A DNA stretch of 20,847 nt from Proteobacteria bacterium UBA1844 (GTDB lineage Bacteria > Pseudomonadota > Gammaproteobacteria > Steroidobacterales > Woeseiaceae): assembly GCA_002338615.1 (NCBI GenBank), contig DDIS01000058.1:1-20847 (forward strand), written 5' to 3'. The notes below the pieces were generated by a model, which searched no databases, was not told where the DNA came from, and saw nothing but the letters and a program-made list of their open reading frames with translations. The position numbers and the translations under genes are program-made. Below, one piece after another: positions 8,719 through 16,058 of the stretch (its first letter is position 1; each line of letters starts with the position of its first letter).

Positions 8719-9565
8719 AACGACTCTCATCACGAACTTCAGATCCAAAATGACCCACTACCAGTTCCTTCAAGTAGTGCAGATTTAAGATCGGGGGAGA
8801 TCACAGCGTGGCAGATGTTGAAAAAAATCACCGTGAATACATTCACAGTCCTGCCTCTACCCGCCACCTTGACCGTTTATCCACTTCTCATTCATTCCCC
8901 GGTCTGCAAGTAGTCAAGCAATTGCTGTGCCAGTCTCCGCGGAGTCACGCAAATGACCCAGTAAGTGCTGCATTTACAAGGGTTTGCGACAATCCAGCGA
9001 CGCATGCAGCGAAAAGCTATATGTCAAGTGCTTGTCTCAATAGGCCCACAAGCAGATCAGGGTGAAAACATAAGCTACTGATTTAATTAACTTTATAGAC
9101 TGTCTCTGAAGACAGACAGCGACGTCCATAGTCGACACTTTCATGCGACATCGGCCGCGAAGCGAGGCGTTGCGCCGCTTGCAGCTGTTGGCGAGAAGTC
9201 ACATTTCGAGCCTGGCGCAAGGCAAATACAAATTGCCGGAACCTTCGCCGGACCAGCCGCGTTTTTTCTGCGAGAACCAGATTTTACTTTGCGCACTGTC
9301 GGACTTTTTCGACATTACATCGACGACAGCGGGTCTCTTATACTGCCGCCGAATTTGTGCGAGGCGAAACACGATATAAGCGCGGTGATGCCGGTGTTTG
9401 TGATGGTGTTAACGGTACAGCCGCGCGGCAGTGGTCACTATTAGACATTGTTTGAGCAGTGCAGCACGAACTTTCGGGAGTCGACACGGGATGTCGCTTG
9501 CGAGGGCCAGAAAGTCCTGAGTAGCGCACTTTTTGCGACGCTGTTTAAACACGAGGTAAGGAAAT
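8719..9565. promoter_or_regulatory. 850-bp gene-free region between two divergent operons
   Basis: Both neighbouring operons must be driven from here or from inside it. I see no convincing gene: the short open frames lack ribosome binding sites and family resemblance. Visible items are a 14-bp palindrome GTGAAT-AC-ATTCAC (8833-8846), a small hairpin CTGTCT-CTGA-AGACAG (9100-9115), a TATACT that could be a -10 box (9339-9344) without a good -35, and the 9-mer AGTCGACAC at 9130 and again at 9479. No T-run follows the hairpin. Assignment of promoters is not possible by eye. Confidence 0.5.
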
Positions 9566-12343
9566 ATGAACGGGCAATCAGGAACACAGAAGGACGGAAC
9601 CTTGTTCACCGCGGTGAAACTTGCTGCGCTATTGGTCGTGGGCGTGGCAGTCGCAGCCTGTGATGGTGCAAACCAGGGAGTGCAAATAGGCGATGGGCAG
9701 ACGCCGGACCCGGTTGTCATCGATTTTCCGATTGCTTACGTCAAGACGCCGATACCCGTGGATGACAACGGCGAATTCATGCAGACAGATCTGCGCGAAC
9801 AGATTACGTTCCCTGTGGGTGGTGACCTGTACTACAAGGATCGCGCCAGCCCAAGCGCGTTGGCCGTGAATATTACGGGTCGTATCACGGAAGGCAACGG
9901 CGCGGTACGCGATGTTGAGATGGCTTATGACGGCAGTGCGGTGCTGTTTGCAATGCGTACGCCATTCGACCCGAACCTCGACGACGAGGACCAGGTCACC
10001 TGGAATCTATGGGAGTACACATTCGAAACTGATGAACTGCGGCGCATTATTCCTTCTGACCTGACGGCGGAAATTGGTCACGACATCATGCCGAAGTACC
10101 TGCCGGACGGACGCATAATTTTTGCGTCGACGCGTCAGACGCGTTCGCAGGCGATCCTGCTTGACGAAGGCAAGCCCGGCTTTCCGGCGATGGACGAGGA
10201 CGAGAACGAATTTGCATTCAATCTGCATGTCATCAACAAGGATGGCAGCGGCATCGAACAAATCACGTTTAACCAGAGCCATGACCTGGACCCGTCTGTT
10301 CTGGCAGATGGCACAATCGTATTCAGCCGCTGGGATCACGCAGGGCCGCAGAATGACGAAGTCAACCTCTACCGGATGAATCCGGATGGTTCTAACCTCG
10401 GGCTGTACTATGGCAAAGAAAGCCACGACACCGGCGCAAATGGCGAGATCATTCAGTTTACGCAACCAAGGCAGGCCGAAGACGGCCGTACTTTTTCGCT
10501 GATCCGGCCGTTTTCCGATACCGAGGGTGGTGGCGAGGTGGTCGCGATCGACACAGCACAATACGTTGAAAATACTCAGCCACTTGCAGCAAACATCGGT
10601 GTTCTGAATGGCCCGGCGCAGGAAGATGCGACCGTCAACGAGGTGTTGACAATCCCCGGCGTACCGTCGCCCGGCGGACGCTATTACTCGGTGTACCCGA
10701 TCCAGGATGGCACCTCCCGCATGCTCGTGAGCTGGAGCCAGTGCCGCCTGGTCGAGGCCAATGTGGACGCAGACCCGACGACGATGGAAATCGAGCCAAA
10801 AATCGTGCCGTGCACCGACGATCGCATGGCCAATGTTTTTGTCGTCGATCCTGACAATATCGTGCCGATTCCGGATGGAATGTTCCTGATAGCGCCACCG
10901 CTGTACGGTATCTGGATTTACGATCCGCGTAACAACACGCAGTTGCCTGTCGTGCCCGGTGAGGAAGGCTTCATGTTTACCGAAGTGGTTTCCGCCGATC
11001 CGCGCCCGACGCCGCCCGTCGTATTCGACGGCGACGATACGTTTGCGCTCGACAATACGCTGGCCGCCAAGGGCGAAGCGGTACTCAATATTCGCAGCGT
11101 CTACGACTTCGACGGCACAGCCGTGGTCAATATCACGGCTGTGTCGGACCCTACCGTTACGCTCGCAGAAGACCGGCCTGCACGCTTTCTTCGTATTGAA
11201 AAAGCCGTGTCGATCCCGGATGAAGACCTGCTCGACATCGACAACACGGCGTTTGGCGTTTCCACCGCGAACGGCATGAAAGAAATTGTCGGTTACGCAA
11301 TGATCGAGCCCGATGGCTCAGTGATGACCAAGGTACCCGCGAATACCGCCCTGATGCTGAGCGTGCTCGATGCGGATGGCAAACGCATCACCGCAAGGCA
11401 CAATAGCTGGCTCGCGGCGCGCCCTGGCCAGGAAGTCCAGTGCATTGGCTGCCACGTGACCAATAGCGGCGTTTCGCATGGTCGTCAGGGTGCGTTCGAT
11501 TCAGCCTGGGCGGGTGCACAGGTCGCCGGCGTCGCATTTCCGAACAGCAATCCGGCCTGGTACGTCGGTGATATTGGCGACACGATGGCGGAAACACGGG
11601 CCAAAATTACCTGTGCGAACGATGGGTGCTCATCACTGCAACCGTCGATGGATGTCCTTTTTCACGATGTGTGGACGATTCCGCCGGACCCGATGGATGC
11701 CAATGCACCGCAGCCCAGCCCGGACGTCGAATACCGTTACACGAACCTCACAACACCACCGCCGGTGCCGGTTGCCTGCTTGCAGAACTGGCAGGCCAAT
11801 TGCCGGGCGATTATCAATTACGAGGCGAATATTCACCCGCTCTGGAGCCAGCCGCGACTGGTCTTTGACGAAAGCGTGGATCCGCCGGTGCCGGTGCTCG
11901 ACGGAAACGGCGTGCAGGTCAACAACAATTGCCTGAATTGCCATACGCCCATCGACCCGGCAGACGGTATGACCGTGCGTCTGCCGGCCGGTCAGCTCGA
12001 GTTGCAGGACGGCCTTTCGCCCGATGAACCCGATCACTTTCATGCCTATCGCGAGCTGTTAGCAACTGATAACCTTCAGGAAGTCGTCAACAACGCGCTG
12101 GTTGATGCACAGCAGCAGGTTGACGTCGATGAAGACGGCAATCCTGTATTTGATGTAATCCCGATCCCGCCGCCGGCCAGTACCGCCGGCGCACAGGCGT
12201 CGGGAGACTTTTTCGATCGTTTCGACGATCCGAATGATTTGCACTACAACATCTTGTCACCATCGGAGAGACGCTTAATCGCGGAATGGTTGGATGTCGG
12301 AGCTCAGTACTACAATAATCCCTTCGACGCCCCTGCCAACTAA
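9566..12343 (+). CDS. Dihaem beta-propeller lipoprotein (hydrazine synthase alpha middle-domain-like)
   Basis: This 925-residue protein has a lipoprotein signal (VGVAVAAC, lipid Cys32). The first half shows TolB/WD40-like PD40 blades: VEMAYDGSAVLFAMR, MPKYLPDGRIIFASTRQ (about 175-191) and DPSVLADGTIVFSRW. This arrangement occurs in proteins matched by the hydrazine synthase alpha middle-domain family. The C-terminal half holds two haem c motifs, CIGCH at 626-630 and CLNCH at 789-793, the latter followed by TPIDPADG as in DUF1588-type cytochromes. The start has GAGG and AAGGA just upstream. The gene opens the rightward operon, opposite the leftward haem-protein operon. It is not evidence for anammox, since the rest of hydrazine synthase is absent here. 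A surface or periplasmic redox role is inferred. Confidence 0.87.
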   Translation: MNGQSGTQKDGTLFTAVKLAALLVVGVAVAACDGANQGVQIGDGQTPDPVVIDFPIAYVKTPIPVDDNGEFMQTDLREQITFPVGGDLYYKDRASPSALAVNITGRITEGNGAVRDVEMAYDGSAVLFAMRTPFDPNLDDEDQVTWNLWEYTFETDELRRIIPSDLTAEIGHDIMPKYLPDGRIIFASTRQTRSQAILLDEGKPGFPAMDEDENEFAFNLHVINKDGSGIEQITFNQSHDLDPSVLADGTIVFSRWDHAGPQNDEVNLYRMNPDGSNLGLYYGKESHDTGANGEIIQFTQPRQAEDGRTFSLIRPFSDTEGGGEVVAIDTAQYVENTQPLAANIGVLNGPAQEDATVNEVLTIPGVPSPGGRYYSVYPIQDGTSRMLVSWSQCRLVEANVDADPTTMEIEPKIVPCTDDRMANVFVVDPDNIVPIPDGMFLIAPPLYGIWIYDPRNNTQLPVVPGEEGFMFTEVVSADPRPTPPVVFDGDDTFALDNTLAAKGEAVLNIRSVYDFDGTAVVNITAVSDPTVTLAEDRPARFLRIEKAVSIPDEDLLDIDNTAFGVSTANGMKEIVGYAMIEPDGSVMTKVPANTALMLSVLDADGKRITARHNSWLAARPGQEVQCIGCHVTNSGVSHGRQGAFDSAWAGAQVAGVAFPNSNPAWYVGDIGDTMAETRAKITCANDGCSSLQPSMDVLFHDVWTIPPDPMDANAPQPSPDVEYRYTNLTTPPPVPVACLQNWQANCRAIINYEANIHPLWSQPRLVFDESVDPPVPVLDGNGVQVNNNCLNCHTPIDPADGMTVRLPAGQLELQDGLSPDEPDHFHAYRELLATDNLQEVVNNALVDAQQQVDVDEDGNPVFDVIPIPPPASTAGAQASGDFFDRFDDPNDLHYNILSPSERRLIAEWLDVGAQYYNNPFDAPAN

Positions 12344-12401
12344 CCGTTTGCTGAGCGCGCCGCACCATGCGCGATTCGTCGTTGAAAATGGCCTTAAGCT
12401 G

Positions 12402-12425
12402 CTCTTGTACCTGTGGGTACAAGAG
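12402..12425 (+). promoter_or_regulatory. Perfect 10-bp stem-loop between the dihaem lipoprotein and SH3b barrel genes
   Basis: CTCTTGTACC and GGTACAAGAG pair perfectly around a TGTG tetraloop, starting 58 bp after the stop of the dihaem lipoprotein gene. No T-run follows, so it is not a classical intrinsic terminator. It may be an mRNA-stabilising or processing hairpin, an attenuator or a protein-binding palindrome. If it lies in untranslated RNA, the next gene starts downstream of it. Confidence 0.5.
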
Positions 12426-12446
12426 ACGCTGCGGGCCGCTGTCGCC

Positions 12447-13211
12447 TTGTCGCGCGCTCGCCTGAGTTTTCTGCAACGCGCTGCGGCACTTTCATTATTC
12501 GCGGTCACCCTGACCGGGCAGGTGCAGGCCGCCGAGAAAGCCTTGCGGCAGGTCGCCGTAGCGGACCCGTATCTCGAAATGCATACCGGCCCCGGGCGCG
12601 GGTATCCCATATTTCACGTCGTTGATCGAGGCGAGAGTGTATCGATCGTGAAGCAACGCACTGAGTGGTACCTGGTGCGCAATGACAAAGGCGTTGAAGG
12701 CTGGGTCGATCGCGACCAGATGGAGCTGACGCTGAAGCCCGACGGCGAGGTTTTTGATGTCAAGCGGGCTACTTTGGAGGATTTCACCAATGCCAAGTGG
12801 GAGGTGGGAGTACTGGCCGGCGACTTCGGCGGTGCGAATATCGTATCCCTGTACGGCAGCTACTCGCTCAACCCCTATGTCTCCGTAGAGGCATGGGGTT
12901 CACAGATTTTGGGAAATTTTTCGAATGGCTGGATGGCGAGTGTTAACGTCGTTCAGGAGACCTTTCCGGACTGGCGAGTGTCGCCCTTTTTCACCTTGGG
13001 TGCGGGTGTGATTCATACCGAACCCAAATCAACGATCGTGCAGGGCGAAGACCGGACCGACCAGATTGGCCATGTAGGTGCAGGCATTCGGACGTATTTG
13101 ACGCGACGATTTGTCCTGCGAGCAGAATTCAAGAGTTACGTGGTGTTCACGAGCCGCGATGACAACGAGGAAGTGGAAGAATGGAAAGTCGGTTTCGCGT
13201 TCTTTTTCTGA
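12447..13211 (+). CDS. SH3b domain plus outer-membrane beta-barrel protein
   Basis: The mature protein has a bacterial SH3 domain (PYLEMHTGPGRGYPIFHVV, then WYLVRNDKGVEGWVDRDQM), followed by a linker and a membrane beta-barrel of roughly 130 residues with alternating strands. It ends in GFAFFF, a classic terminal aromatic barrel signature. The start is not settled. A TTG at 12447 gives a sensible Sec signal (LSLFAVTLTGQVQAAE) and 254 residues. An ATG at 12294 would give 305 residues, overlap the upstream gene by 50 bp and place an unlikely 50-residue leader, including the 12402-12425 hairpin, before the signal. Neither has a good ribosome binding site. The SH3b part may bind peptidoglycan or a partner; that is inference. 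The next gene overlaps its end by 31 bp. Confidence 0.8.
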   Translation: MSRARLSFLQRAAALSLFAVTLTGQVQAAEKALRQVAVADPYLEMHTGPGRGYPIFHVVDRGESVSIVKQRTEWYLVRNDKGVEGWVDRDQMELTLKPDGEVFDVKRATLEDFTNAKWEVGVLAGDFGGANIVSLYGSYSLNPYVSVEAWGSQILGNFSNGWMASVNVVQETFPDWRVSPFFTLGAGVIHTEPKSTIVQGEDRTDQIGHVGAGIRTYLTRRFVLRAEFKSYVVFTSRDDNEEVEEWKVGFAFFF

Positions 13212-13861
13212 TTGCCGTTACGGTCCTGATGACCGGTTGCGCGGCAACGAAGAACCTGTTTGGGTTCGGCAACGAGGAGGCTCCGCCACCGAGCGCCGAG
13301 CCACCTGGTCAGGTCATTGATCCCGAAGTCGAGCGGCGCAAGATCAAGGAACCCGCCATTGATCGTGAAGATTTCGAAATCGGAGCATTCGCGGGAGTCA
13401 TGAGCATCGAAGACTTCGGCACAGGACTCGTCTACGGAGCGCGGCTCGCGTATCACCTGACAGAAGGCTTTTTTGTCGAAGCGGCAGTTGGTCAGTCGGA
13501 TGGTGGCGAAACAAGTTTCGAAATACTGTCGGGCGGCGCACAGCTACTTTCGGACAGTGAGCGGCGCTTGACCTATTATAATGTGGGCCTTGGCTACAAC
13601 ATCCTGCCCGGCGAAGTGTTTCTCGGCAAAGGTCGAGCCTACAACACGAGCCTGTACGTAATCGCGGGGCTCGGCTCGACGCGATTCGCCGGTGATGACC
13701 GTTTTACCGTCAACTACGGCGCGGGCTACCGCTTCCTGCTGACCGACTCGATCGCGCTGCACCTCGACTTTCGCGATCACCTGTTTGACATCGACCTGTT
13801 TGGTGAGGAAAAGACCGCACACAACCTCGAGGGCAGCCTCGGAGTCACGGTATTTTTCTAA
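13181..13861 (+). CDS. OMP_myx_plus-type outer-membrane beta-barrel lipoprotein
   Basis: The 226-residue product has a lipoprotein signal with lipobox LMTGC (Cys20), a Pro/Glu-rich linker and a beta-barrel domain of about 165 residues ending VTVFF. The segments LGYNILPGEVFLGKGRAYN, NYGAGYRFLLTDSIALHLD and KTAHNLEGSLGVTVFF match the outer-membrane barrel family I know as OMP_myx_plus (TIGR04565). GGAAG just before the ATG and the 31-bp overlap with the SH3b barrel gene point to translational coupling. Proteins of this family often neighbour SH3b, DUF4266 and DUF3570 proteins, as here. The role is unknown; it is structural to the outer membrane. Confidence 0.88.
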   Translation: MESRFRVLFLIAVTVLMTGCAATKNLFGFGNEEAPPPSAEPPGQVIDPEVERRKIKEPAIDREDFEIGAFAGVMSIEDFGTGLVYGARLAYHLTEGFFVEAAVGQSDGGETSFEILSGGAQLLSDSERRLTYYNVGLGYNILPGEVFLGKGRAYNTSLYVIAGLGSTRFAGDDRFTVNYGAGYRFLLTDSIALHLDFRDHLFDIDLFGEEKTAHNLEGSLGVTVFF

Positions 13862-13943
13862 CACATGCCGTGCCGGACATTGATCTTCTGACGGAGTTCA
13901 CGGTTCGAAGGTGAGCAGTCAGGCTACAGTGGAGCTTATGAAT

Positions 13944-14180
13944 ATGACAAATCGCTTAGTGCCCAGATTTTTGCTCACAACGATTGCGCTTACCGCGCTT
14001 GGCGGCTGCAGCAATTTCGAGCCCTGGGTAAAGCCGTACGAACGGGATCGGCTGGCTGACCCGATCATGGCACTCGATGGCGATCCGGTATCGAGCGCGT
14101 ACATACAACACGTTTATGAAGCACGCGAAGGCGCTCGTGGCGGCGAAGGTGCGGCGGGCGGCGGCTGCGGTTGTAACTAG
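13944..14180 (+). CDS. DUF4266 small lipoprotein with C-terminal Cys-Gly-Cys tail
   Basis: The 78-residue product has a lipoprotein signal with lipobox LGGC (Cys22). The mature part is about 57 residues and opens with SNFEPWVKPYERDRLADPIM, the hallmark of DUF4266. It ends in a Gly-rich tail closing GGGCGCN, so two Cys separated by one Gly sit at the extreme C-terminus. I chose the ATG at 13944 because GGAG (13931-13934) lies 9 nt upstream. The ATG at 13938 is only 3 nt from it, and a GTG at 13911 is also in frame. The gene lies between the barrel lipoprotein and DUF3570 genes, the usual neighbourhood of the family. The CGC tail could ligate metal, form a disulfide or be modified; this is inference. 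Confidence 0.85.
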   Translation: MTNRLVPRFLLTTIALTALGGCSNFEPWVKPYERDRLADPIMALDGDPVSSAYIQHVYEAREGARGGEGAAGGGCGCN

Positions 14181-14208
14181 CAAATTCAGGGTATTGGCTA
14201 AGACGATT

Positions 14209-15351
14209 ATGAAACAGTTGCGGCACATTGCACTGCTGATGCTGGGCGTTCTTGCAGCGCCTGGCGTGGTGGTGGCCGGCGTATTGCCGGAAGACCGCAG
14301 CGATGCCTTGTATCATCAGTACGTTGGCGGTGGTGTCGAGATTGACGGCCCATCGGTCCTGGTGCGCAAGCAGGTTGGCAAAAGCCTGTCGTTTGTCGGC
14401 AACTACTACGTCGACTATGTCAGTTCCGCATCTGTCGATGTTGTAACAACCGCGAGCCCGTACTCCGAGGAGCGCAAGCAGTGGTCGCTGGGTATGGACT
14501 ACCTGCGCGGTAACACGACCATGAGTTTCAACTACGTGAGCTCAGTCGAGTCGGACTTCGATGCAAAAACCTATTCCTTCGCCGTCAGCCAGGACATGTT
14601 TGGTGATCTCACAACTCTGACGCTGAGCTACGCATACGGTGATGATATTGTCGGCCGCTCGGACGACCCGTCGTTCCAGCAAGACAACACCCGTCAGCAA
14701 TACGGGGTCGGCCTTACACAAATTCTTACACGCAACCTGATTGCGTCACTCAACGTGGAAACCATCACCGACGAAGGCTTCCTCAACAACCCCTATCGTT
14801 CCGTCCGTTACGCGGATCCGAATGTTGCGATCGGCTACAGTTTTGAGCCCGAGTTGTATCCACGAACACGCACGAGCAATGCCGTGGGTGTGCGTGCGCG
14901 CTATTACCTGCCGTACCGGGCTGCTATCGAAGGTGAATACCGGTTCTTCACGGACACCTGGGACATTGTTGGCAACACGGCATCGCTGATGTATGTGCAC
15001 CCGTGGGGCAAATACACGTTCTCCATCAAGGGTCGCTACCACGACCAGAACGGCGCACACTTTTACCGCGACTTGTTCCCGCGCGCACAGGCAACCAACT
15101 TTCGTGGCCGTGACAAGGAACTGAGCCCGCTGACCAGTTCCACCTTGCAGCTCAAAGCGAGCTACCAGTTCATCGACATCAACAAGGGCTGGAGTATTTT
15201 CAAGAAAGGCTCGATTACCGCATCCGTTGATTTACTGAGCGTCGACTACCACGACTTTTCGGACCTGACTGCAGGCGCCGACGTGGGCGACGAGCCGCTG
15301 TACCACCTCGACGCCAATATCTTCCAGATATACATTTCGCTCTGGTACTAA
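14209..15351 (+). CDS. DUF3570 outer-membrane beta-barrel protein
   Basis: This 380-residue protein starts at the ATG at 14209 with a Sec signal (HIALLMLGVLAAPGVVVAG). It is followed by ALYHQYVGGGVEIDGPSVLV and FVGNYYVDYVSSASVDVV, then SPYSEERKQWSLGMDYL, all characteristic of DUF3570. The remainder is alternating beta strands ending ANIFQIYISLWY, a barrel-type aromatic C-terminus. The open frame extends upstream to 14077, but that would overlap the DUF4266 gene and bury the signal peptide. DUF3570 almost always follows DUF4266, often with ApbE and thioredoxin-like genes elsewhere; neither of those is in this window. It is the last gene of the rightward operon. Function unknown. Confidence 0.88.
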   Translation: MKQLRHIALLMLGVLAAPGVVVAGVLPEDRSDALYHQYVGGGVEIDGPSVLVRKQVGKSLSFVGNYYVDYVSSASVDVVTTASPYSEERKQWSLGMDYLRGNTTMSFNYVSSVESDFDAKTYSFAVSQDMFGDLTTLTLSYAYGDDIVGRSDDPSFQQDNTRQQYGVGLTQILTRNLIASLNVETITDEGFLNNPYRSVRYADPNVAIGYSFEPELYPRTRTSNAVGVRARYYLPYRAAIEGEYRFFTDTWDIVGNTASLMYVHPWGKYTFSIKGRYHDQNGAHFYRDLFPRAQATNFRGRDKELSPLTSSTLQLKASYQFIDINKGWSIFKKGSITASVDLLSVDYHDFSDLTAGADVGDEPLYHLDANIFQIYISLWY

Positions 15352-15367
15352 GCCAAAAAGACGAAAT

Positions 15368-15477
15368 GGGGTCCAAAAAGGGGTCCCAAAAAGGGGTCAG
15401 GTTTATTTATGGATCCCTTTACACAAAAACGGATCCATAAATAAACCTGACCCCTTTTTGGACCCTTTTGGGACCCC
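15368..15477. repeat. 110-bp long inverted repeat with GGGGTC units (REP/RAYT-like)
   Basis: A perfect 29-nt inverted repeat (15388-15416 and 15431-15459, running from AAAAAGGGGTCAGG to GGATCC) encloses a 14-nt loop. Imperfect outer arms extend it to about 15368 and 15477. The left arm holds three GGGGTC units at 15368, 15380 and 15393, and the right arm holds matching GACCC(C) units. Sequences reading GGGGTCAGGTTTATTT are familiar from repeats near REP-associated tyrosine transposases in gammaproteobacteria. It fills the gap between the DUF3570 and lemA genes and would also act as a strong RNA hairpin that could end the upstream transcript. Confidence 0.85.
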
Positions 15478-15497
15478 GTTTTGTTAGCATTGCGGCG

Positions 15498-16058
15498 ATG
15501 CTGCTATTGACTGCTCTCCTTACTGCCGCCATCGCCGTTGCCGCGGTGCTGCTCTACAACCGGCTCGTTCGAAGCCGAAATCGTGTCAACAGTGCGTGGA
15601 GCGATATCGATGTGCAGTTGCAGCGTCGTCATGACCTGGTGCCGAGGCTGGTAAGCGCGGTGGATCAATACGCGAAATACGAAAAGGCCACACTCGAGGC
15701 GGTTGGCGAGCTGCGCGCTGGCGCTATGTCAGCGACCGATATCGCTGCGCGCGGCGACGCGGAGGAAAGGCTCGCCGCAGGGGTCGGCAAGTTGATCGCA
15801 CTCGCTGAAAGTTACCCGGACCTCAGGGCTAGCGAGAACTTCTTGCAACTGCAGCGTGAGCTGGTCGGGACGGAGAACTACCTGCAGTTCGCACGCCGCT
15901 ACTACAACGGTTCGGTACGCGACTACAACACGATGACTGCAACGGTTCCAAGCAATATCCTGGCCGGACTGTTCAAGTTCGAAGAGCGGCCATTTTTCCA
16001 GAAAGCGTCCGACGATGTGGCGAATGTGCCATTGGTCGATTTGGGGCATGTCGAATGA
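15498..16058 (+). CDS. lemA: LemA family protein
   Basis: The 186-residue product has one N-terminal membrane segment (LLLTALLTAAIAVAAVLLY) with the short N-terminus outside. It then shows the LemA core: NRVNSAWSDIDVQLQRRHDLVPRLV, ENFLQLQRELVGTENYLQFARRYYN and a C-terminal YNTMTATVPSNILAGLFKF. LemA proteins are helical membrane-anchored proteins of unclear function. The ATG at 15498 is preferred; a TTG at 15468 would lie inside the hairpin repeat. There is no strong ribosome binding site. The stop overlaps the next start by 4 bp (ATGA), and the LemA/DUF2207 pairing is common. The hairpin element ends only 20 bp upstream, so it probably replaced or carries part of the promoter region. Confidence 0.92.
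   Translation: MLLLTALLTAAIAVAAVLLYNRLVRSRNRVNSAWSDIDVQLQRRHDLVPRLVSAVDQYAKYEKATLEAVGELRAGAMSATDIAARGDAEERLAAGVGKLIALAESYPDLRASENFLQLQRELVGTENYLQFARRYYNGSVRDYNTMTATVPSNILAGLFKFEERPFFQKASDDVANVPLVDLGHVE

Noticed and set aside
9100..9115. Small hairpin CTGTCT-CTGA-AGACAG
   Set aside because: The stem is six base pairs and no T-run follows, so it is too weak to call a terminator.
9143..9379. 78-codon open frame in the divergent intergenic region
   Set aside because: No ribosome binding site, no recognisable domain and unlike neighbouring codon use. I treat the stretch as non-coding.
9130..9487. 9-mer AGTCGACAC at 9130-9138 and 9479-9487
   Set aside because: Only two copies 350 bp apart with differing flanks. 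A chance match of this length is not unlikely, so I do not call it an operator pair.
9566..12343. Reading the dihaem propeller protein as evidence for anammox metabolism
   Set aside because: No other hydrazine synthase or hydrazine dehydrogenase gene is visible, and the window otherwise looks gammaproteobacterial. The similarity is to one domain only.
12294..12446. Longer version of the SH3b barrel protein starting at the ATG at 12294
   Set aside because: It would put about 50 non-signal residues before the Sec signal, run through a perfect hairpin and overlap the upstream gene by 50 bp. It cannot be fully excluded, since the TTG at 12447 also lacks a strong ribosome binding site.
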